In this document: positions 16,399 through 24,769 of the stretch, piece by piece
Numbering within the stretch: position 1 is the first letter of the stretch
How the letters are laid out: each line of letters begins with the position of its first letter
Assembly (NCBI GenBank): GCA_003599455.1
Contig: QZKF01000002.1
Span: forward strand, 1 to 46,492
Direction: 5' to 3'
DNA length: 46,492 nt
Source: Comamonadaceae bacterium
GTDB taxonomy: Bacteria > Pseudomonadota > Gammaproteobacteria > Burkholderiales > Burkholderiaceae_C
Position numbers and translations under genes: made by a program
Notes under the pieces: model-generated
Seen by the model: only the letters and a program-made list of their open reading frames with translations
The model's database searches: none
Told to the model about the DNA's origin: nothing

Positions 16399-17759
16399 CC
16401 CGAATCCGACTGGAAGACGTGCGGTATCCAGGCCCTGCCCGGGTCGCCGGCGCGCGCCTCACAGGCGACGGCGTCGGTCCGGCGACGCAGTGCCACCGCA
16501 TGCACCAGATCGCGGCGAGAGGACTCCGCCGCCGTGGGACAGGCCCGCAGCGTGGGCACGTGCGACGGCAGGAAATCCGCTGCCGGATGCATGAGCGTGA
16601 ACCAGGGTGGCACTGTGCAGGCCACCAGCCCTTGCTCGGCCAAGCGGCGTTCGTGCGAGATGGCCGAGGCCATCGACGATCCGTATTGAAGCCAGCTGCC
16701 CGCGTCGCGCAGGGTCGACTGGATCAGACCCGCGCAGGCCAGCAGGGCCACGCCGCAGAGGAGGGCCATGCGCCGGCCGTGTTCCGCCGGGCCGGTTTCG
16801 CTCCGGCGCGCACGCAGCAGGTCCAGCAACAGCACCACGAACAACGGCACCAGGTTGTAGTAGGTCGCGGGTACCCGGAACCCAACGTACCACAGCAGCG
16901 GCAGCAAGCCGAGCAGGGGCCATCTGCGCCACACCGACCCGCCGTACACCGCGGCGAAAGCCAGGCCGAACAGGGGAAAGAAGTCGCTCCGCACCAGGTA
17001 GTTGAATACGCTTCCGTCATCGCGTTGCGCAAAGATGCGGCCCTGCGCGCTCAGGCCTTGCAACAGGTCGGCGATCGGATAGGGGTAGGCCCACCACAGG
17101 GTCAGGTGCAGCGCGATCGACAGCGGCAGCCATTGCAGCGCGGTGGTGGCCAGGCGCTGCCTCAGCGCTGCATCGGACGACAGCGCGGCGAAGGCGGCGT
17201 ACAGGATGAGCGTTGTCGGCTGCGTCCACGCCAGCAGGCCTGCCACCAGCAGCCACGGGGTGGTCTTGCCAGCGTGGCGCAGCCATTCAGCGCCCAGCAC
17301 CAGCAACACGGCGGTCGATTCGGGTCTGAAGCCCTGCTTGGCCTGAAGGGCGAACACCACCGCGGCGAACAGCAGGCCGGCCACCGCACCCCGCTGCCGC
17401 GCCACCACCAGGTAGGCCAGTGCAAATGTGCTCGCCAGCACCACGCTCAGCGCGAAAAATCCGCCCGCGTTGCTGCAATCGGGGTTCAGCCACGACAGCA
17501 GTGCCGGGTGGCCGATGGCGTGCCACACGTACCGGTAGGCGCCACTCGGGTCCAGCGGGAAGATGGGCGTCTCGAACCGCCCCGTGGCGCAGTGGTAGTG
17601 CGCCACCGAAGCAAACAGCACGCTGTCGCCCAGGGGAGCAGGGAACTGGATGGTCAAGAAAAGCGCAAGCCTGAAGACGACCAATGCCACAGCCGCCGCC
17701 GCGATCCATGCGGCAACGCGGGCCGCGCGCGGTGCTGAACCTGCAGACCCCGCTGGCAC
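16359..17759 (-). CDS. Polytopic membrane protein, GT-C glycosyltransferase-like
   Basis: This 466-residue protein has about ten hydrophobic helices. It begins with a helix near residue 15 and a long first external loop containing 'GDSVLFASVAHYH' and 'AYRYVWHAIGHPALL', which resembles the loop that holds the catalytic acid in GT-C mannosyltransferase-like enzymes. The last ~100 residues are soluble. GT-C enzymes use lipid-linked sugars on the outer side of the membrane, so a late decoration of the exopolysaccharide is plausible. The start is a GTG lying directly after the stop of the methyltransferase gene and in the same frame. It is the last gene of the cluster, and its end overlaps the convergent protease gene. 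Confidence 0.72.
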   Translation of the reverse strand: MPAGSAGSAPRAARVAAWIAAAAVALVVFRLALFLTIQFPAPLGDSVLFASVAHYHCATGRFETPIFPLDPSGAYRYVWHAIGHPALLSWLNPDCSNAGGFFALSVVLASTFALAYLVVARQRGAVAGLLFAAVVFALQAKQGFRPESTAVLLVLGAEWLRHAGKTTPWLLVAGLLAWTQPTTLILYAAFAALSSDAALRQRLATTALQWLPLSIALHLTLWWAYPYPIADLLQGLSAQGRIFAQRDDGSVFNYLVRSDFFPLFGLAFAAVYGGSVWRRWPLLGLLPLLWYVGFRVPATYYNLVPLFVVLLLDLLRARRSETGPAEHGRRMALLCGVALLACAGLIQSTLRDAGSWLQYGSSMASAISHERRLAEQGLVACTVPPWFTLMHPAADFLPSHVPTLRACPTAAESSRRDLVHAVALRRRTDAVACEARAGDPGRAWIPHVFQSDSGYSFSVCPAALPR

Positions 17760-18551
17760 TCAGCGGCCCCCCGGACCCTGCCCGCCAGCCGCTGGATTCC
17801 AGCGCAGCACCATCACCAGGTTTGGCGAAAAAAAGGCCGTCTTCGCATGCGGCAGGAACACCAGCCGCACCGCCCAGGCCGCCAGGGCCTTGAGCGGGGC
17901 CGAGAGGATGTGCTGCACGCTCGTGAGCGACAGGCCGACCCACAGCGGCTCGGCTTCCGCGCCCACGTAGGTCAGTTCGGCGCCCAGCCGGTTGGCCAGG
18001 TACACCACCTTGCCCCGGCCGATCGCGGTGACGTGGGTCAGGTCGCCGTGCTGGTTGGCCAGCCCGAACGGCGAGTCGGCGTTGGGGAAGCGGGCGAGGA
18101 AGGCGCCGCCGGGCTTGAGCACGCGCTGTATCGAACGCAGCACCCCGGGCAGCGCGGCCTGGGGAATGTGTTCCAGCACGTCGAAGGCGACGACGAGGTC
18201 GAACCAGGCGTCGGGCCAGGGTTCCAGGCTGTCGGCGCACACGGCTTCGAAGCCGGCGGCGCGCGCGGCCTCCACCAGCGGCGGGTTCACCTCGGTGCCG
18301 TGCATGTGCCAGCCCTGCGCGCGGCCCCAGGCCATGAAGGCCCCGTTGCCGAAACCCAGCTCCAGCACGCGGCTGCCCGCCGGCAGCGGCCGCTGGCAGC
18401 GCGCCATCTCGCGCGGGAAGTAGTGGCGCTGGTAGCGCGAGACCTGGCCGAAGTCGCTGGCCTGCCAGTTCTTCCAGGTCAGATAGTCGTCGCCATAACC
18501 ATCGCCCGAAGCGGCGGGTGTGGAGGGGGCTGCGGGCAGCGCGTCGTTCAT
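17760..18551 (-). CDS. Class I SAM-dependent methyltransferase
   Basis: This 263-residue enzyme has a Rossmann-type methyltransferase fold. Motif I reads 'VLELGFGNGAF' (~residues 62-72), with a second-strand acidic 'GTEVNPP' and a later 'FDLVVAFDVLEHIPQ' and 'LKPGGAFLARFPN', the pattern of UbiE/Methyltransf_11-like enzymes. It should transfer a methyl group from S-adenosylmethionine; given its place among exopolysaccharide genes, the acceptor may be a sugar or a lipid-linked intermediate. It starts 40 bases after the GT4 gene. Its TGA stop (17760-17762) is followed in the same frame by the GTG start of the membrane-protein gene, so a read-through product is formally possible. Confidence 0.9.
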   Translation of the reverse strand: MNDALPAAPSTPAASGDGYGDDYLTWKNWQASDFGQVSRYQRHYFPREMARCQRPLPAGSRVLELGFGNGAFMAWGRAQGWHMHGTEVNPPLVEAARAAGFEAVCADSLEPWPDAWFDLVVAFDVLEHIPQAALPGVLRSIQRVLKPGGAFLARFPNADSPFGLANQHGDLTHVTAIGRGKVVYLANRLGAELTYVGAEAEPLWVGLSLTSVQHILSAPLKALAAWAVRLVFLPHAKTAFFSPNLVMVLRWNPAAGGQGPGGR

Positions 18552-18591
18552 GAAGGTTTTCCCGGGTTGGCTGTGGGGTGTGTGCGTGGTT

Positions 18592-19755
18592 TCACCAGCC
18601 GAAGGTGGCGATCACCTGCCGGGCCCAGGCCTGCTCGGTGGGCAGGGGCGGCAAGGGCTGGGCAAAGAAGCGTGGGTCGCCCGCGCGGCGCAGCATCTCG
18701 CGCATGCCCTGCGTGAAGCCGGCGGGGCCGCCTTCGGTGACCACCACCCAGGGTGTGTCGCCGAGCAGCTCCACCACGCCCGATTCGCGGTTGAGCACCA
18801 CGCCCTGCATGCGGTAGAGCGCCTCGATGGCGGGCAGGCCGTAGCCCTGCAGCGCGGGCATCAGGAAGGCGTGCGAGCGCCGGTACAGATCGGCCAGCGC
18901 CGCGTCGCTCACGAAGCCGTGGAAGCTCACCACCTCGTCGAGCCCGAGCTCGTGGCACAGGGCGTGCAGCGCGGCCTGCTCCGGGCCGGTGCCCACCACG
19001 TGCAGACGGAACGGTGGCTCGCCGGCCGGGCAACGCAGGATCTCGGCCGCGCCGCGCAGCATCCAGTCCACGCGCTTGTTGGGCTGCAGGCGTGACACGC
19101 TGAGCAGCTCGATCGGCGCCGCGGGCCGCTCGGGCGCCTGGCTCAAGGGTTGCTGCCCGAAGCCGCCGAGGTAGATCACCTCGGCCCGGCGTCCGTACAG
19201 CGCGTGCATCTCGTCGCTGAGCGCGCGTGTGTTGGTGGCGAAGCCGCGCGCGCGCTGCACGCCCAGGCGCGTGGCCCAGTGCCGCACCGACAGCAGCTCG
19301 GAGGCGCCCGCCGCCTGGCCCGGGCGCTGGCCTTCGGCGTGCGCGTCGGGCGAGAAGCGCAGCAGGCTGTAGGTGTCTGGGATGCGCAGGAAATAGGGCA
19401 GCCGCGCCGTCAGGCTGGCCAGGCCGGCGTGCAGCGCGGCCTGGATGCTGAACAGCACCGGCACCGGGTCCTGCCGGCGCTGCAGCAGCGCCAGGGCTTC
19501 GCGCAGCGCCGTGGCTTTTGCCCAGCCACCGCCGGCGGGCCTGAGTTGATGGACCTGAAGCGGCAGGCGCGCGTGTTTCGCCAGGTCGATGTGGTCGTGG
19601 TAACACAGCACGCTGTGCGGCTTGCCCTGCGCGTGCAGGCCTTCGGAGAGCGACAGGATCACGCGCTCCTCGCCGCCGAACTCCTCGAACTCGGGCTGGA
19701 AGATCACGATGTCGCCCGCGGGCGGCAGCGAGGCTGCGGTGCCGACGAGGCTCAT
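18592..19755 (-). CDS. Glycosyltransferase family 4 (GT-B fold)
   Basis: This 387-residue glycosyltransferase probably adds one sugar of the repeat unit from an NDP-sugar donor. The N-terminal domain starts 'IVIFQPEFEEFGGEERV', and the C-terminal donor domain has 'LLSVSRLQPNKRVD' followed by 'VVGTGPEQAAL'. The usual E-x7-E motif reads 'LQGYGLPAIEAL', with Gln in place of the first Glu, so donor binding may be changed. Its start overlaps the stop of the WcaI-like gene by four bases (ATGA, 19752-19755). The donor and acceptor sugars cannot be assigned from sequence. Confidence 0.9.
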   Translation of the reverse strand: MSLVGTAASLPPAGDIVIFQPEFEEFGGEERVILSLSEGLHAQGKPHSVLCYHDHIDLAKHARLPLQVHQLRPAGGGWAKATALREALALLQRRQDPVPVLFSIQAALHAGLASLTARLPYFLRIPDTYSLLRFSPDAHAEGQRPGQAAGASELLSVRHWATRLGVQRARGFATNTRALSDEMHALYGRRAEVIYLGGFGQQPLSQAPERPAAPIELLSVSRLQPNKRVDWMLRGAAEILRCPAGEPPFRLHVVGTGPEQAALHALCHELGLDEVVSFHGFVSDAALADLYRRSHAFLMPALQGYGLPAIEALYRMQGVVLNRESGVVELLGDTPWVVVTEGGPAGFTQGMREMLRRAGDPRFFAQPLPPLPTEQAWARQVIATFGW

Positions 19756-20990
19756 GGACTCTCCCGCTCGCGCAGCACGGGCGAGCGCATGCGCTCGACC
19801 AGCGACTGCAGCACGGCGTCGCGCGCCAGCCGCCGCAGGGCGTAGGCGCGCGCCTGTGCACCCAGGGTCTCGCGCCGCGCGGGGTCGGCCAGCAGCCCGG
19901 TGAGCGCCGTGGCCAGGGCCTGTGCGTCGCTCGGGGCCACGACCTCGCCGAAGCGGCCCACCACTTCGGCCAGTTCGGTGTCGGCGCGGCAGGTGGCGAT
20001 CACCGGGCGGCCGCTGGCCAGCATGCCGGTCAGCTTGGAGGGCAGCACCAGGTCTTCGGCCTCGGGGCTTTGCGGCAGCAGGTGCACGTCGGCCAGGCCC
20101 AGCAGATCGCCCAGCTGCTCCAGCGGCTGCAGCGGCAGCAGGCGCAGGTTGGGCAACTGGCGCGCGGCCTGCTCCAGCTCGGCCTGCAGGGCGCCGCCGC
20201 CGCAGACCACGAACAGCAGGTCGGTGCGGTCGGCCAGCAGGCGCGCGGCTTCGGGGATCACCATGAGGCCCTGCTTGGCGCTCAGCGTGCCCGAGAACAG
20301 CGCCACCTTCGTGTCCGGCGCCAGGCCCAGCGTTGCGCGGTAGGGGCTGGGCTGGGTCAGCGGGCGGATGCCGTCCACATCGGCCCAGTTGATGAACAGG
20401 TGCGTGGCCTCTTCCAGCACGCCCTTGCGCAGCAGGTGCCGGCGCATGCGCTCCGAGATGGTGGACACCACGTCGAAGCGGCGCAGCAGCCAGGACTCGG
20501 CGGCGCGCACGCCCGCGGCGAGCCGATCACCCCGGAGCAGGCCCATGTTCAGCGCCACGTCCACCTCGAAGTCCTGCACATGCAGCCAAGCCTGCGCGCC
20601 GCTCAGGCGCGCGGTGAGCCAGCCGGCGGGTGCGCACACCAGCGCCGGCGCCACCGTCAGCACCACCTCGGGCCGCCACAGCACCTGGCGCAGCATCACC
20701 GGGAAAGACGACAGCGCGAAGGTGCACAGATGCAGCACGCGCTGGAGGCCACCGGGCTGGCGGGGCACCCACAGCGGCGCTCGCCACACGCGCACACCGC
20801 GCCAGGTCTCGTGCCGCCAGGGCGGCCAGCGGTAGCTCTCGTCGAGCTGCCAGGCGGGGTAGTAGGGCGGCGCGGCCACCACGCGCACCTCGTGCCCCTG
20901 CGCGGCCAGCCAGGCCGCCATCTCGCCGGAGTACTTGCCGATGCCGGTGGGTTCCGGGGCGAAGTTGGCGCTGTAGAGGAGGATCTTCAT
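19752..20990 (-). CDS. WcaI-like glycosyltransferase (GT4)
   Basis: This 412-residue GT-B glycosyltransferase resembles the colanic-acid enzyme WcaI. The N terminus 'LLYSANFAPEPTGIGKY' and the 'EDLVLPSKLTGMLASGRPVI' segment near residue 310 are characteristic of the WcaI/WbuB group. The donor-binding half has 'VALFSGTLSAKQGL'. It likely acts on the cytoplasmic face, adding a sugar (fucose in WcaI-type pathways, which would fit the gmd and fcl genes here, though that is inference) to the lipid-linked repeat unit. It overlaps both neighbours by four bases (20987-20990 and 19752-19755). Confidence 0.9.
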   Translation of the reverse strand: MKILLYSANFAPEPTGIGKYSGEMAAWLAAQGHEVRVVAAPPYYPAWQLDESYRWPPWRHETWRGVRVWRAPLWVPRQPGGLQRVLHLCTFALSSFPVMLRQVLWRPEVVLTVAPALVCAPAGWLTARLSGAQAWLHVQDFEVDVALNMGLLRGDRLAAGVRAAESWLLRRFDVVSTISERMRRHLLRKGVLEEATHLFINWADVDGIRPLTQPSPYRATLGLAPDTKVALFSGTLSAKQGLMVIPEAARLLADRTDLLFVVCGGGALQAELEQAARQLPNLRLLPLQPLEQLGDLLGLADVHLLPQSPEAEDLVLPSKLTGMLASGRPVIATCRADTELAEVVGRFGEVVAPSDAQALATALTGLLADPARRETLGAQARAYALRRLARDAVLQSLVERMRSPVLRERESP

Positions 20991-21847
20991 TGCCGCAGCG
21001 GCGCGGCGGTGCTGGCGCCTTCGGTGTCGGCCTGGCGCGCGCGTTCGCGGACCTTGAGCACGATCATGTGCTCGTAGATGGCGCGCAGCATCGCGTAGGT
21101 GAGGCCGGCGTGGCCATCCAGGAAACCGCGTTTGACCACGTAGAGCAGCAGGAACATCACCACCGGGCGCAGCGGCAGGCGGTAGTACAGCTCCTTCTGG
21201 TGGAAGCGGCGTTCGTTCGAGTCCTTCGCGGTGAACGCCTTCCAGGGACTGAAGCCTTTCGACGCCAGCCGGTTGGCCACGATCTGCTCGGCCTCGGCGG
21301 TGCTGTAGCTGTTGTGCTTGTGGAACCAGTGGGCCATTCCCTTGCTGAAGGGGTAGTGGTTGAAATGCCGGTCGGTGTCGCCGACAGGTCCGTCCACCAG
21401 GGTCACCGGGTTGGTCAGGCGTTCATAGCGGATGTGGGCCGGCTTGAAGAAGCGGATGTTGAACGGCGAGGGTGTCACGTGCTTGAGCCAGGTGCCCATC
21501 AAGTAGTCGCGTCGCCGCACGCGCAGGGCCACGTGTTCGCCCGGCGCGTCCGCGAAGGCCTTCAACGCCTCCGCCAGTTCGGGCGTCATGCGCTCGTCGG
21601 CATCCGAGTAGTAGACCCAGGGGTGCTTGAAAGGGATGTTGTTCAGGCCCCAGTTCTGGTGGCTGGCCCAGTTGTCGAACGGCCGCTGCGTCACCGTCGC
21701 GCCGAACGCGCGCGCGATCTCCACCGTGCGGTCGGTGCTCATCGAGTCGTACACGTGGATGTCGTCGCACCACGCCAGCGAGGCCAGGCAGCCGGGCAAG
21801 TCCAGCTGCTCGTCCTTGGTCAGGATCAGCACGGAAATCTTGTTCAT
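20987..21847 (-). CDS. Glycosyltransferase family 2
   Basis: This 286-residue GT-A enzyme starts at the ATG at 21847, which overlaps the stop of the acetyltransferase gene by four bases. It begins 'ISVLILTKDEQLDLPGCL', has 'VYDSMSTDRTVEIA' as the nucleotide-binding loop and 'YYSDADERMTPEL' (~residues 80-92) as the metal-binding D-x-D. The C-terminal third has basic and hydrophobic stretches ('LRPVVMFLLLYVVKRGF') suggesting association with the membrane. It should transfer a sugar by inversion to the lipid-linked intermediate. The whole is similar to WcaA/KdtX-like family 2 transferases; specificity is unknown. Confidence 0.92.
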   Translation of the reverse strand: MNKISVLILTKDEQLDLPGCLASLAWCDDIHVYDSMSTDRTVEIARAFGATVTQRPFDNWASHQNWGLNNIPFKHPWVYYSDADERMTPELAEALKAFADAPGEHVALRVRRRDYLMGTWLKHVTPSPFNIRFFKPAHIRYERLTNPVTLVDGPVGDTDRHFNHYPFSKGMAHWFHKHNSYSTAEAEQIVANRLASKGFSPWKAFTAKDSNERRFHQKELYYRLPLRPVVMFLLLYVVKRGFLDGHAGLTYAMLRAIYEHMIVLKVRERARQADTEGASTAAPLRQ

Positions 21848-22404
21848 GAAGGTGTCCTTGGTTGGCGGTGCTTCTTGAGTTGTGCGGGGTTGCCGGCCCA
21901 CACCGTCCACGGTTCCTGGATGTCCTTGACCACCACCGCGCGCGCGCCCACCACGCAACCGGGTGCGATGCGCACGCCCAGGCCCACGAAGGCATCGGCG
22001 CAGATCCACACGTGTTCGCCGAGCGCGATCGGCCGGGCGATCAGCTGGAAGTTGGGCGACTGGATGTCGTGCGAGCCACCGCAGAGGTGGGCGCCCTGGG
22101 AGATCACGCAGCCGTCACCGATCTCCATCGGCGCCATGTTGTAGAGCGTCACGCCATTGGCCACGCCCACGCGGTTGCCGATGCGCAGTTGCCAGGGGGC
22201 CCAGATGCGAACGTTGGCGTGCACGTTCACGTCCTGGCCCAGCTGCGCGCCGAACGCCTTCAGCAGCCCGCGCCGCCAGGCGTGCAGGGGCTTGGGGCTG
22301 GGGCGGAACAGCAGCAGCCACACCACGCTCCACAGCGCGCGCGCGGCGCGGTTGCCGAGCGAGAACGAGGGCTGGGTGAAGGGGTCGTTGCGCTCGATGA
22401 TCAC
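21844..22404 (-). CDS. wcaF: WcaF-like hexapeptide-repeat O-acetyltransferase
   Basis: This 186-residue protein belongs to the left-handed beta-helix acetyltransferases. The start is a GTG at 22404 that overlaps the upstream stop as GTGA. After a basic helical region, hexapeptide coils run from about residue 65 ('VNVHANVRIWAPWQLRIGN') to 165, with the catalytic His in 'GGSHDIQSP' and 'VWICADAFVGLGVRIAPG' following. It should transfer acetyl from acetyl-CoA to a sugar hydroxyl of the repeat unit, as WcaF does in colanic acid. Length and context fit this family well. The alternative, another xenobiotic or serine acetyltransferase, is less likely here. Confidence 0.9.
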   Translation of the reverse strand: MIIERNDPFTQPSFSLGNRAARALWSVVWLLLFRPSPKPLHAWRRGLLKAFGAQLGQDVNVHANVRIWAPWQLRIGNRVGVANGVTLYNMAPMEIGDGCVISQGAHLCGGSHDIQSPNFQLIARPIALGEHVWICADAFVGLGVRIAPGCVVGARAVVVKDIQEPWTVWAGNPAQLKKHRQPRTPS

Positions 22405-23567
22405 GGTGGCGCCTCGCGCTGGTGCGTGCGGATCACCTGCAGCAGGCTCTCGGCCATGGCGTTGACGGTGTAGCGCTGCTCGAACAGCTGGCGCGCGTTG
22501 TCCGCCATGCGCTGGCGGGCCGGCAGGTCGAGTGCCAGCCATCGCTTGAGCAACGTGTGTGTGCCTTCCGCCGTGTCGTCGGCCACCAGGCCGGCGTCCG
22601 CACTCTCTACCTCGCGCCAGATGTTGACCTTGTTGGAGATCAGCACCGGCAGGCCACAGCCCATGGCCTCGGCCACCGCGATGCCGAAGTTCTCCTGATG
22701 AGAGGGCAGCACGAAAGCCTCGGCGGCATGGAAGGCGCCCCACTTGACGTCGCCCTGCAGCATGCCGGTCCAGTGGATGCGGTGGGAGATGCCGCGCAGC
22801 GCAGCCTGTGCCTGCAGCAGCCCCATCCAGCCGGTCTGGTCGGGTCCGGCCATCACCAGGTGCAGGTCGGGCTCCTCGGCGGCCACGTGGGCGAACGCGT
22901 CGATCAGCAGGTCGCAGCCTTTCTTTTCGTGGATGCGGCTGAGGAACAGCAGGAAGCGCTTGCCCTTCAGATGGGGGTACGCCTCCAGAAAGCGGTCGGT
23001 CAGCGCGACGTCGTCGGTGGGGGGGGGTCGTGTGCCGTAGGCCACCACCTGCTCGCGCGCCCGGTACAGCCAGAACGAGTCGCGCGCCAACAGGCGCTCT
23101 TCCTCGCAGGTGAACAACACCGCCGCCGCGTCGCGCAGCACGCGGTATTCGGCCCACGGCCAGTACAGCCATTTCTTCAAATGCTTGAGCGGGTAGGCGC
23201 GCTTGAACCACGGGTCCAGCATGCCGTGGGTGAACACCGCGTAGGGCCTTTTCAGCCGGGTCAGTGCCTGCCAGGCGGCGTAGCTGTGGTACTGCCAGAT
23301 GCCGTTGACGATCACGAAGTCGTAGCGGTGGGCGTGCTCGGTCAGCCACGGCACGATGCGCTTGTTGAGCCCGTACTCGCCGCGGCTGGGGCCCAGGGCA
23401 TGCACCGTCTGGTCCTGTCGCTGCATCCAGCTCTCGGCAGGGTCGTCCAGCGTCACCAGTTCTGTGTCGTGGCCGAGCTCGCTCATGCGTTGCCCGAGGT
23501 TGCGAACCCCTTCGATCGGGCCGCCGCCGAGCGGGTTGGCCGAGGAAATCACGTGCAGGATTCTCAT
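22401..23567 (-). CDS. Glycosyltransferase family 4 with a C9 homopolymer tract
   Basis: This 388-residue GT-B enzyme begins 'ILHVISSANPLGGGPIEGV'. The C-terminal domain has 'LLFLSRIHEKKGCDLL' and a complete E-x7-E motif ('HQENFGIAVAEAM'), with the 'GCGLPVLISN' donor loop. It probably adds a sugar to the repeat unit. On its coding strand a run of nine cytosines (residues ~181-183, three Pro codons) is the longest homopolymer noticed in the window; slippage there would break the frame halfway through the protein. Both ends overlap neighbours by four bases (ATGA at 23564-23567, GTGA at 22401-22404). Confidence 0.92.
   Translation of the reverse strand: MRILHVISSANPLGGGPIEGVRNLGQRMSELGHDTELVTLDDPAESWMQRQDQTVHALGPSRGEYGLNKRIVPWLTEHAHRYDFVIVNGIWQYHSYAAWQALTRLKRPYAVFTHGMLDPWFKRAYPLKHLKKWLYWPWAEYRVLRDAAAVLFTCEEERLLARDSFWLYRAREQVVAYGTRPPPTDDVALTDRFLEAYPHLKGKRFLLFLSRIHEKKGCDLLIDAFAHVAAEEPDLHLVMAGPDQTGWMGLLQAQAALRGISHRIHWTGMLQGDVKWGAFHAAEAFVLPSHQENFGIAVAEAMGCGLPVLISNKVNIWREVESADAGLVADDTAEGTHTLLKRWLALDLPARQRMADNARQLFEQRYTVNAMAESLLQVIRTHQREAPP
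23019..23027 (+). repeat. Nine-base G homopolymer (C9 on the coding strand)
   Basis: Nine consecutive G residues lie inside the GT4 gene, encoding Pro-Pro-Pro on the minus strand. Other G or C runs seen in the window reach about six. Runs of this length in surface-sugar genes are known sites of slipped-strand phase variation in some bacteria; nine is near the lower end for that. Confidence 0.85.
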
Positions 23568-24766
23568 GGGGCGCTCCGGGCAAGGGTGGTGCTGGCGGCC
23601 ACGGGGTGGCTGGTCAGCACCCGTTCGTAGACCTGCAGGTATTGGGTGATGGCGCGGTCGGCCTCGAAGCGGCGCGACCAGGCCAGGCAGGCTGCGATGC
23701 GCTCGCGCGCGGCCTGTGGCGGTTCGTCCAGCAGCGCAGCCAGCGCGCGCGCACCGTCGGCCGCCCAGGCCTGCAGGTCGTCGCCGCTGCGCAGCAGCGG
23801 CAGGTACACCGACTGCGGCCCGCCGATCTCGTTCATGGGTGCGTCGTCGGTGGTGACCACCGGGCAGCCGCAGGCCTGCGCCTCCACGATCGGCCAGCCG
23901 AAACCTTCGGCCAGACTGGGAAACACCAGCGCCCGCGCCAGCGAGTAGGCGGCCTGCAGCAGCGCGTGGTCGATGCCGTGGAGGAAGTGCACCGTGCCTT
24001 GCGGCGGGACATCGGCGAGCGCGGCGCGCACGGCGTCGGTCTGCTGTACGCCGACCAGCCACAGCGGGAGCGGGTTGGCGTGGGTGCGTGCGTGGTGGGC
24101 ATACAGCCGCAGCACGCCGGGCACGTTTTTGTACCACTGGTTGCCGCTCACATGCAGCAGCAGGCCGTGTTCGGGCACGGGCAGGCCGGCCCGGCGCAGC
24201 AGCGCGCGGGCCTCGGCCGGCGGCGTGGGCGCAAAGCGCTGGTTCAGGCCGTTGTAGACCACCTCGGCGGCCTCGGGCGCCACGCCGCCCACGCGCTCCA
24301 GGTCGTTGCGCGTGCGTTGCGAGATGCAGATGAAATGGCGCGCCTGTGCAAAGCCCCGGCGGATGTAGCGCTGGTAGAGGCGGCCGGTGAAGCCGGTCGG
24401 GTTTTCGGGGATCTCGCCCAGCGCCGAGCGCAGCGCGAGCAGGTCGTGCACGTGCACCACCAGCGGCCGGTGTTTCACCAGCGGCACCCAGGGGCCGAGC
24501 GCCTGGTCGGCCATCACGAACAGGGTGTCGGTCGCCTGGCGCGCCAGCGCGCGCCGCACCTGCAACGGGAACAGCAGGTACTGGTCGACATAGCCGGCCC
24601 ATTTGGACAAGCGCCCGGCCGGCACCCAGGCGTGCACGCGCGCGGGCGGCGACCACACCTGGACGTCATGGCCGCGCGCCTGGTAGGCCTGCTGCAGCAT
24701 GCGGGCAAAGCGCGGCATGCTTTGCGAGGCCATGAAGGCGGGGTGGGTGAACAGGACGATGCGCAT
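23564..24766 (-). CDS. Glycosyltransferase family 4 (mannosyltransferase-like)
   Basis: This 400-residue GT-B enzyme starts 'IVLFTHPAFMASQSMPRFA'. The linker reads 'LLHVSGNQWYKNVPGVL', and the donor domain has a complete E-x7-E motif ('LAEGFGWPIVEAQ') followed by 'ACGCPVVTTD'. This layout resembles WbaZ-like and other GT4 enzymes using GDP- or UDP-sugars. It overlaps the next gene by four bases (23564-23567) and lies three bases after the polymerase gene. Its specificity cannot be read from sequence. Confidence 0.92.
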   Translation of the reverse strand: MRIVLFTHPAFMASQSMPRFARMLQQAYQARGHDVQVWSPPARVHAWVPAGRLSKWAGYVDQYLLFPLQVRRALARQATDTLFVMADQALGPWVPLVKHRPLVVHVHDLLALRSALGEIPENPTGFTGRLYQRYIRRGFAQARHFICISQRTRNDLERVGGVAPEAAEVVYNGLNQRFAPTPPAEARALLRRAGLPVPEHGLLLHVSGNQWYKNVPGVLRLYAHHARTHANPLPLWLVGVQQTDAVRAALADVPPQGTVHFLHGIDHALLQAAYSLARALVFPSLAEGFGWPIVEAQACGCPVVTTDDAPMNEIGGPQSVYLPLLRSGDDLQAWAADGARALAALLDEPPQAARERIAACLAWSRRFEADRAITQYLQVYERVLTSHPVAASTTLARSAP

Positions 24767-24769
24767 GGA

